DNA of 6,254 bases, taken from assembly GCA_051306415.1 (NCBI GenBank), contig JBPPNE010000352.1, positions 1 through 6,254 of the forward strand, read 5' to 3'. The DNA is from CBDDRG01 sp051306415 (GTDB lineage Bacteria; Pseudomonadota; Gammaproteobacteria; Pseudomonadales; Porticoccaceae). A model generated the notes under the pieces. The model was not told the DNA's origin, ran no database searches, and saw only the letters and a list, made by a program, of their open reading frames with translations. Of the stretch, positions 1 to 5,107 are shown piece by piece (the first letter of the stretch is position 1; the number at the start of each line of letters is the position of its first letter). Position numbers and translations under genes: made by a program.

Positions 1-5
1 GGAGA
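1..5 (+). promoter_or_regulatory. Ribosome binding site of the porin gene
   Basis: GGAGA at the very start of the window lies six bases before the ATG at 12. This supports that ATG as the porin start. The promoter, if there is one directly upstream, is outside the window. Confidence 0.7.
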
Positions 6-11
6 TCAACC

Positions 12-1298
12 ATGCTCACGTGTTCACGAATCATCTCCACGATCACCATCGCGGTCACCCTGTCCCTCAGCGCCGCGGTCCGCGCCGAGGGCATCGTCGA
101 TAACATCGGCAAGGCGATTGACCAGGGCGACGCCACTCTGATGTTCCGCTACCGTTATGAATCTGTCGATCAGGATCCCTTCAAGAAAGACGCCGACGCA
201 TCCTCCCTGCTGTCTCGGCTGACCTGGAAATCCGGTGTCGTGCGCGGTTTCAGCGGGCTCGTCGAGGTGGACAACGTCTCCTACCTGGGCAGCGAGAAGT
301 TCAACAACACGTCGAATGGCAAGACCACTTATCCGGTCGTCGCCGACCCCGATTACACCGAGGTCAACCAGGCCTGGCTGAGCTACATTATTAACCGCAG
401 CGGCAAGATCACCGGCGGACGCCAGCGCATCAACCACAGTGGCGAGCGCTTTCTCGGCGGTGTTGCCTGGCGCCAGAATGAGCAAACCTTTGACTCCGCC
501 CGCATGCAGTTGACGCCGATAGCCGGTCTCGCTGTCGATTACAGCTATATCTGGCAGGTAAACCGGATCTTTGACCCCGCAACCGGCTCTGGCGATTTTC
601 CCGGCAATACCGCGCTCGGCCATCTCGAGGGCGATAACCACGCCGTGTTTGCCACCTATGATCTTGGTGGCGGCCACAGTTTCGCGGCCTACGGCTATCT
701 GCTCGATTTCGACGAACTGCCGAATCTGTCCAGCAGGACCTTTGGCGTCGAATACAAAGGCACCGCCAAACTATCGGCAAGCCTCGCCCTCGCAATCAAC
801 TTGGCGGCGGCGCGCCAGCAGGAATACAGCGATAGCAAGCTCGACTACAGCGCACCCTATTATTTCGGCGAGGTCACCGCGCAGATGACAGCGATCACCC
901 TCGGCGGCGGCACTGCCCAGCCGACGCCGATCAGTGTTGGCCTCGGCTACGAAGTGCTCGGCAGCGACGACGGCGTCAGTTTCCAGACCCCGCTCGCCAC
1001 GCTGCACAAGTTTCAGGGCTGGGCCGACAAGTTCCTGGTCACGCCGCCCAATGGTATCGAGGACGCCTATGTCAAGGCCGGAATCACCGTCGCCGGCGTC
1101 GCGTTGACCGCTTTCTACCACGACTTTCAATCGGAGGAGGGCAGCGACGACTACGGCAACGAAATCGATTTTGTCGCCAACTACGTGTTCAATCCCCAGT
1201 TCAGCGCCCAGCTGAAGTACGCAACCTACAATGAAGGCGATCTGGTTACCGCGCGGGATACCGACAAAATCTGGCTGATGCTGACCGCGACTTTTTAG
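12..1298 (+). CDS. Outer-membrane beta-barrel porin, alginate-export-like family
   Basis: Predicted 428-residue outer-membrane protein. Residues 1-25 form a Sec signal peptide (basic Arg6, a hydrophobic stretch, then Val-Arg-Ala before Glu26). The rest alternates polar and hydrophobic residues as beta strands do, and the chain ends in Ala-Thr-Phe, the C-terminal aromatic signature used for barrel assembly. Stretches I recognise from the family often labelled 'alginate export' or 'Opr-like porin' are YPVVADP (107-113) followed by TEVNQAWL (116-123), GRQRI (136-140), WRQNEQTFD (153-161) and HKFQGWADKF (332-341). The family label does not establish alginate as substrate. The ATG has a well-placed GGAGA. 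It is followed after a short gap by nasT, so it probably shares the transcript. Passage of nitrate or nitrite is an inference from this linkage. No conserved pore residue that would show selectivity was identified. Confidence 0.85.
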   Translation: MLTCSRIISTITIAVTLSLSAAVRAEGIVDNIGKAIDQGDATLMFRYRYESVDQDPFKKDADASSLLSRLTWKSGVVRGFSGLVEVDNVSYLGSEKFNNTSNGKTTYPVVADPDYTEVNQAWLSYIINRSGKITGGRQRINHSGERFLGGVAWRQNEQTFDSARMQLTPIAGLAVDYSYIWQVNRIFDPATGSGDFPGNTALGHLEGDNHAVFATYDLGGGHSFAAYGYLLDFDELPNLSSRTFGVEYKGTAKLSASLALAINLAAARQQEYSDSKLDYSAPYYFGEVTAQMTAITLGGGTAQPTPISVGLGYEVLGSDDGVSFQTPLATLHKFQGWADKFLVTPPNGIEDAYVKAGITVAGVALTAFYHDFQSEEGSDDYGNEIDFVANYVFNPQFSAQLKYATYNEGDLVTARDTDKIWLMLTATF

Positions 1299-1342
1299 CA
1301 CCTCACTATGCTCAACCTCGCTTGGCGCTGGAACCAAACACC

Positions 1343-1951
1343 GTGAATCCGCCGCTAGAGCGTGAAATCCGTGTCATCCTGGTGGATGACCACCCCGAGC
1401 GCGCCGCCTTGGTGGAAGAGGCCCTGCGCCAATCCGGATTCAACCTGGTCGCAGTGCTGACCACAGCGTCGGGCCTGCTGTTTCAGATCGAGCAGCATCG
1501 GCCGCACCTGATCATGGTCGAACTCGAGTCCCCCGATCGCGACATTCTCGAAAGCCTGGCCCTCGTCAACGAACATAATCCAACCGCGATCGTGATGTTC
1601 TCGCAGCAAGATGATACCGACTTCATTCAGCAGGCCGTCAAAGCGGGCGTCACCGCCTACATCATCGACGGCATCAATCCGCAAAAAGTGAAGCCCATCA
1701 TCAATGTCGCCATGGCCCAGTTCGAGGCCTTCCAGTTCCTGCGCCAATCCCTCGAAGATACCCGGCAGGAGTTGGATGAACGCAAAATCATCGACCGCGC
1801 CAAGACCCTCGTCATGGCGCACCACGGCGTCAGCGAACAGGACGCCTATGTGTCGCTGCGCCAGCTGGCGATGAACAGCAATCAGCGGATAGCCGCCGTG
1901 GCCGCCAATGTCATCGCCATCCTCGCCCCCAAATCCGCCGGAGACGCCTGA
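1343..1951 (+). CDS. nasT: NasT: ANTAR-domain antitermination regulator of nitrate assimilation
   Basis: Cytoplasmic RNA-binding regulator of about 202 residues. Residues about 10-120 form a response-regulator receiver fold: acidic pair Asp15-Asp16, then a third strand ending in Glu60 where the phospho-acceptor Asp normally sits, and Ser87 at the conserved Thr/Ser position. Residues about 138-196 are an ANTAR domain, with RKIIDRAK, an AYVSLRQLAM stretch and a final AAVAANVI helix. ANTAR proteins bind paired hairpins with six-base loops in leader RNA and prevent termination; NasT is held by NasS until nitrate or nitrite is sensed. The start is uncertain. I chose GTG at 1343, with TGGAA nine bases before it. 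A TTG at 1322 in the same frame would add seven residues but has no visible ribosome site. Three bases separate its stop from nasS, so the two are co-translated. The likely target lies at 3433-3530. Lack of the acceptor Asp fits control by protein binding rather than phosphorylation. Confidence 0.92.
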   Translation: MNPPLEREIRVILVDDHPERAALVEEALRQSGFNLVAVLTTASGLLFQIEQHRPHLIMVELESPDRDILESLALVNEHNPTAIVMFSQQDDTDFIQQAVKAGVTAYIIDGINPQKVKPIINVAMAQFEAFQFLRQSLEDTRQELDERKIIDRAKTLVMAHHGVSEQDAYVSLRQLAMNSNQRIAAVAANVIAILAPKSAGDA

Positions 1952-1954
1952 CCG

Positions 1955-3184
1955 ATGTCGCCAAACCATGAACTCGCCGCCGCCGAAAAGCCACGCTTAA
2001 GCGTCGGCTACATGCGCCTCACCGACAGTGCACCGCTGATTATTGCCCGCGAACGCGGTCTGTTCGATCAGTATGGCCTGGACGTCACGCTGCACCGCGA
2101 AGTGTCCTGGGCCAACATCCGCGACAAGGTCGCGGTCGGCGCGCTCGACGCCGCCCCAATGCTGGCGCCGATGCCATTGTTGACCGCCGTCGGCGGCGAA
2201 GCCGTGCGCACCCGCATGCTCACCGGCCTGATGCTGAGTCTGAATGGCAACGCCATCACCCTGGCCGCCGGGCTCGGCGACAGCCTCGCCGCCACCGGCG
2301 TGCGGGGAATGCCCGATCCGGTCGCGGCGGCGCGTGGACTCAAGGCCCACATCGACCGCCACCGAGTACGCCCGATCCTGGCGACGGTCTATCCGTTCTC
2401 CACCCACACCTTCCAGTTGCGCCTGTGGCTGGAGGCCGGCGGCATCGACCCGGACCGAGATACGCGAATCATCGTGCTGCCGCCGGAACAGATGGTGGAC
2501 AACCTCGCCCGTGGCAGTATTGACGGCTTCTGTGTCGGCGAGCCGTGGAATTCCCAAGCCGTGCAAACCGGTGTCGGCGTGGTGGTCGCGGCCGGCTATC
2601 AGATCTGGAACAACGCGCCGGAAAAGGTGCTCGGCGTCACCACTGAATGGCACGGCCGCTACCCGGCCACCCACCTGCGCCTGCGGCTTGCGCTGATGGA
2701 AGCCGCTGCCTGGCTGGCGGATCGCGACAACCGCGGCCACGCGGCGACCATCATCGCCGCGCCGCAATACCTCAATCTGCCGGAAAAAGTCGTCCGCCCG
2801 GCACTCATCGGTGCCTTCCAGTTCAGCAAATCAGGTGTGCCGCTGAGCATCCCCGATTTTCTCGTCTTCCACCGCTACCAGGCGGGGTTTCCCTGGCGCT
2901 CCCGCGCCGAATGGCTGCTGCGCCAAAGCCACCGGCTGCTGGATAAACCGATTTCCGCGGAGCAAACCGCCACCCTGATTCAGGAGGCCTACCGACCCGA
3001 CCTCTATCGCGAAGCAGCGCGACTGCTAGGCTGGCTCAGTCCAGACATGGACACCAAGACCGAGGGTCATCACGCCGCTGTCCACGTTGTCCGGCCGGGG
3101 GTTGAGCTGGGTCCTGACCTGATGCTGGGGGGAGCGACCTTTGCGCCGGTCACCGCCCTTACCGGCCCTGCCGGGAATCCATGA
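1955..3184 (+). CDS. nasS: NasS: cytoplasmic nitrate/nitrite sensor that restrains NasT
   Basis: A 409-residue homologue of the NrtA/CmpA nitrate-binding proteins. It lacks an N-terminal signal peptide (the start is polar and acidic, and the fold begins by residue 14), so it should stay in the cytoplasm. Family landmarks are LTDSAPL (22-28), Ser51-Trp52, MLAPMP (69-74), SLNGNAIT (95-102), THTF around His151, PPEQMV (176-181), CVGEPWN (193-199) and Lys224. His151 and Lys224 are 73 residues apart, the same spacing as His196 and Lys269 at the nitrate site of cyanobacterial NrtA as I recall it, which suggests a working ligand pocket. In known systems ligand-free NasS binds NasT and blocks it, and nitrate or nitrite releases NasT. 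The ATG has GGAGA ten bases upstream, inside the end of nasT. The tail after about residue 365 is weakly conserved and rich in Gly/Pro. The nasT-nasS pairing separates this from a transporter lipoprotein. Confidence 0.92.
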   Translation: MSPNHELAAAEKPRLSVGYMRLTDSAPLIIARERGLFDQYGLDVTLHREVSWANIRDKVAVGALDAAPMLAPMPLLTAVGGEAVRTRMLTGLMLSLNGNAITLAAGLGDSLAATGVRGMPDPVAAARGLKAHIDRHRVRPILATVYPFSTHTFQLRLWLEAGGIDPDRDTRIIVLPPEQMVDNLARGSIDGFCVGEPWNSQAVQTGVGVVVAAGYQIWNNAPEKVLGVTTEWHGRYPATHLRLRLALMEAAAWLADRDNRGHAATIIAAPQYLNLPEKVVRPALIGAFQFSKSGVPLSIPDFLVFHRYQAGFPWRSRAEWLLRQSHRLLDKPISAEQTATLIQEAYRPDLYREAARLLGWLSPDMDTKTEGHHAAVHVVRPGVELGPDLMLGGATFAPVTALTGPAGNP

Positions 3185-3331
3185 CCGCCGCATTTGCAGC
3201 GGCCTGCTCAAGCGCGAATGCGCCCCGAATCACTGCTCGCTGGTGGGGCGCGCAACGGACATCGCGCACCAACAAGAACCCGCCAGCAACCGGTATGCGG
3301 CTGAAAACCACGAAAATCCTCCAAAATACGA

Positions 3332-3347
3332 TGGCACGATTATTGAA
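3332..3347 (+). promoter_or_regulatory. Probable sigma-54 (RpoN) promoter of nrtA operon
   Basis: TGGCACGATTATTGAA matches the -24/-12 consensus TGGCACRNNNNTTGCW except for one base. The GG at 3333-3334 is separated by the required ten bases from G3345-A3346, where the consensus has GC. The start of transcription would fall near 3358, giving a leader of about 240 bases. Sigma-54 with NtrC is the usual nitrogen-limitation input for nitrate assimilation genes in proteobacteria. The missing C at -12 is a real weakness. The same bases contain TTGAAA (3343-3348), a possible sigma-70 -35 box with only a poor -10 (TAACAA, 3367-3372, 18-base spacing), so a housekeeping promoter cannot be excluded. 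Confidence 0.6.
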
Positions 3348-3432
3348 AGATATACCAAAGCGGTGCTAACAAGCAGTACCGGTCCCGGCTCGGTCTAGTG
3401 ACCATCTCCGGATTCCGCATACGGCTCACCAG

Positions 3433-3450
3433 GACTGCACAGTCGCAGTC
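3433..3450 (+). promoter_or_regulatory. ANTAR-target hairpin 1 (P1) in nrtA leader RNA
   Basis: GACTGC (3433-3438) pairs perfectly with GCAGTC (3445-3450), enclosing the six-base loop ACAGTC (3439-3444). The loop has A at position 1 and G at position 4, the two bases that define hairpins recognised by ANTAR proteins such as NasT, NasR and EutV. Its place 32 bases before a strong terminator, in front of nitrate transporter genes and next to nasT, makes it the likely NasT binding site. Confidence 0.75.
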
Positions 3451-3461
3451 GCAGCACCCGT

Positions 3462-3480
3462 GTTAACCAGTCAGGGTAAC
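3462..3480 (+). promoter_or_regulatory. Second leader hairpin (candidate P2), non-standard loop
   Basis: GTT-A-ACC (3462-3468) pairs with GGTAAC (3475-3480): six pairs with A3465 bulged, closing the six-base loop AGTCAG (3469-3474). It lies 11 bases after hairpin 1, the position expected for the second element of a dual ANTAR site. The loop has A at position 1 but C, not G, at position 4. It ends just before the terminator stem rather than overlapping it, so a simple mutually exclusive fold is not evident. Confidence 0.5.
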
Positions 3481-3481
3481 G

Positions 3482-3530
3482 AAGCCCACCCCATGGCGCG
3501 AGTCACGCGCCGATGCGGTGGGCTTTTTTT
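3482..3530 (+). terminator. Intrinsic terminator (attenuator) in nrtA leader
   Basis: AAGCCCACC (3482-3490) pairs with GGTGGGCTT (3517-3525). After one C-C mismatch the stem continues CAT (3492-3494) with ATG (3513-3515), leaving G3512 bulged, then GGCGCG (3495-3500) with CGCGCC (3506-3511) around the loop AGTCA. A run of seven T (3524-3530) follows. It sits 66 bases before the nrtA start and far downstream of nasS, with a promoter in between, so it looks like a regulated attenuator that NasT overrides rather than the end of the nasS transcript. Confidence 0.88.
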
Positions 3531-3584
3531 GTTGCTGTTTTTTCGCCGGGTTGTCCCGGCGGACATCTGTCCACGCACACTGTC

Positions 3585-3589
3585 AGGAG
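3585..3589 (+). promoter_or_regulatory. Ribosome binding site deciding the nrtA start
   Basis: AGGAG ends seven bases before ATG 3597. This decides the start. The longer frame back to an ATG at 3513 would begin inside the terminator hairpin and would place non-signal sequence ahead of the signal peptide. Confidence 0.85.
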
Positions 3590-3596
3590 TCGTCAC

Positions 3597-4994
3597 ATGC
3601 TTTCAGACCGACCAGAAATTTCGCGAACCCTCAAACTTGTCGCCCAGCGCATGCTGGCGGCCCTCGCCGTCTTCGGCCTGGGCATCACGTCGGCACTCGC
3701 CGCCATCGGACCGCCAGAAAAAGAAGGCCTCAAACTTGGCTTCATCAAGCTCACCGACATGGCGCCACTCGCGATCGCCTACGAGAAAGGATTTTTCGAG
3801 GATGAAGGCCTGTATGTGACCCTCGAAGCCCAGGCCAACTGGAAGGTGCTGTTCGATGGCGTCATCAGCGGCGAGCTCGATGGCGCGCACATGCTGGCGC
3901 CGATGCCACTGGCGGCTGCCAGCGGTATCACCACCAAGACCGAGGTCATCACCCCACTGACCCTGTCCTATAACGGCGCCGCCATTACCGTCTCCAATCC
4001 CGTGTGGGCCGAGATGAAAAAGCAGGTGCCCCAGGCCGAGGGTAAACCCGTGCATCCGATCAGTGCCGCAGCACTGAAGCCCGTGCTGGAGACGTATAAA
4101 GCGGCCGGCAAGCCGTTCAACCTGGGCATGACTTTCCCCATTGGCACCCATAACTACCTGCTGCGTTACTGGCTCGCCGCCGGCGGTGTCCATCCCGGCT
4201 TCTATGCCCCGACCAAGGGCGACAACAGCGGCAGCATCCAGGCCGATGCCCTGCTGTCGGTGGTGCCGCCACCGCAGATGGTGCCGACGATGAATTCCGG
4301 TACCACGGTCGGTTACTGCGTCGGTGAACCTTGGAACCAGCAGGCGGTATTCGCCGGCCTCGGCGTTCCGGTGATGACCAGCGAAAACATCTGGCCCGAC
4401 GGCGCCGACAAGGTATTCGGCATGACCAAGGCCTTCGCCGACCGCTACCCCAATACCACCGTGCACCTGGTCAAGGCATTGATCCGCGCGTCGGCCTGGC
4501 TGGATGCCAACAACAACGCCAATCGACCGGAGGCAGTGCGCATCATCGCCCAGTCCACCTATGTCGGCGCGGAGGAAAAAGTCATGGCCAACAGCATGAC
4601 CGGCACCTTCGAGTTCGAGAAAGACGACAAGCGCCCGATTCCCGACTTCAACAAATTCTTCCGCGGCTATTACGGCTATCCCTATGCGTCCGATGCGGTG
4701 TGGTGGCTGACGCAGATGCGCCGCTGGGGTCACATCCCCGAGCAAAAGCCTGACAACTGGTACCTCGACACGGCGAAAGCCGCCTACCGTGGCGATATTT
4801 TCATTGCCGCCGCCAAGGAGCTGATCGCCGAGGGCACGATGAAAGCCGAGGATTTTCCCGATTTCAGCAAGGACATCAGCTTCAAGCCGCCGCGCAAGAG
4901 TCCGCTCGACAGCATCGAATTTGACGGCCACAAACCCAACGCCTACCTGGATCAGTTCGCCATCGGCCTGAAGGGCGCGGACACCGCCAACTAA
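3597..4994 (+). CDS. nrtA: NrtA: periplasmic nitrate-binding protein of ABC transporter
   Basis: A 465-residue exported solute-binding protein of the NrtA/CmpA family. It captures nitrate (probably nitrite too) in the periplasm for the NrtB permease. Residues 1-35 are a Sec signal peptide with basic residues (Arg9, Lys13, Arg18) before a hydrophobic core, ending Ala-Leu-Ala. There is no lipobox Cys, so it should be soluble. Landmarks are LTDMAPL (52-58), Trp82, HMLAPMP (98-104), SYNGAAIT (124-131), GTHNYLLRYW around His185, PPPQMV (224-229), CVGEPWN (241-247) and Lys272. His185, Trp82 and Lys272 match the expected ligand-site positions. Compared with NasS it carries about 14 extra residues between GGVHP and the PPPQM motif, a Gly/Ser/Asn-rich insertion at about 202-217. 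The C-terminal part has a Tyr/Trp-rich segment (GYYGYPY, VWWL). Expression is probably gated by the leader upstream. A bicarbonate-binding CmpA role is much less likely given nasTS. Confidence 0.93.
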   Translation: MLSDRPEISRTLKLVAQRMLAALAVFGLGITSALAAIGPPEKEGLKLGFIKLTDMAPLAIAYEKGFFEDEGLYVTLEAQANWKVLFDGVISGELDGAHMLAPMPLAAASGITTKTEVITPLTLSYNGAAITVSNPVWAEMKKQVPQAEGKPVHPISAAALKPVLETYKAAGKPFNLGMTFPIGTHNYLLRYWLAAGGVHPGFYAPTKGDNSGSIQADALLSVVPPPQMVPTMNSGTTVGYCVGEPWNQQAVFAGLGVPVMTSENIWPDGADKVFGMTKAFADRYPNTTVHLVKALIRASAWLDANNNANRPEAVRIIAQSTYVGAEEKVMANSMTGTFEFEKDDKRPIPDFNKFFRGYYGYPYASDAVWWLTQMRRWGHIPEQKPDNWYLDTAKAAYRGDIFIAAAKELIAEGTMKAEDFPDFSKDISFKPPRKSPLDSIEFDGHKPNAYLDQFAIGLKGADTAN

Positions 4995-5041
4995 GTCGGG
5001 ACCCCCGCGGGAAAGCAACGATTCAGGAAAGAAAGAGCCTA

Positions 5042-5107
5042 GTGAAGAACACCCCTCAACCGCGCCAACCGGCGAGGCGGTGCAACCCGGAGCAACCTCT
5101 GCCATGA
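5042..5107 (+). CDS. Possible 21-residue leader peptide overlapping nrtB start
   Basis: A GTG at 5042, preceded by the purine run AGGAAAGAAAGAG (5025-5037), opens a 21-codon frame whose TGA (5105-5107) overlaps the nrtB ATG as ATGA. The peptide is rich in Pro, Gln and Arg and resembles nothing I know. If translated it would couple ribosomes to nrtB. It may equally be chance; only its spacing and overlap support it. Confidence 0.2.
   Translation: MKNTPQPRQPARRCNPEQPLP

Larger units (their letters stand above)
3185..3596 (+). promoter_or_regulatory. nasS-nrtA control region with promoter and attenuated leader
   Basis: This 412-base stretch has no convincing gene. In order it holds an imperfectly characterised inverted repeat (3220-3251), an A-rich patch (3302-3328), a sigma-54-like promoter (3332-3347), a leader of about 240 bases with an early small hairpin (3362-3380, six pairs with one G-U), the ANTAR-type hairpin (3433-3450), a second hairpin (3462-3480), an intrinsic terminator (3482-3530) and the nrtA ribosome site (3585-3589). 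The order promoter, ANTAR hairpins, terminator, then transporter gene is the arrangement expected of NasT-controlled nitrate genes. A short frame opening at 3181 runs through the promoter and has no family resemblance, so I do not call it. Confidence 0.8.

Noticed and set aside
1299..1342. Possible terminator or promoter between the porin and nasT
   Set aside because: No inverted repeat with a T run and no recognisable promoter boxes are present in this short gap.
1997..2767. Minus-strand open frame opposite nasS
   Set aside because: It mirrors nasS third-position bias, and its Arg/His/Gly-rich product has no domain features.
3181..3369. Open frame of 62 codons starting in an ATGA overlap with the nasS stop
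   Set aside because: It has low-complexity composition, no recognisable family and no clear conservation signal, and it runs through the sigma-54-like promoter. The overlap is probably chance.
3513..3596. Upstream extension of nrtA to ATG 3513
   Set aside because: That ATG lies within the 3' arm of the terminator hairpin, and the added residues precede a normal signal peptide. The AGGAG before 3597 marks the true start.
5062..5080. Small GC hairpin between nrtA and nrtB (CGCC-AACC-GGCG)
   Set aside because: It has only four pairs and no following T run, so it is not a terminator and gives no other regulatory signal.
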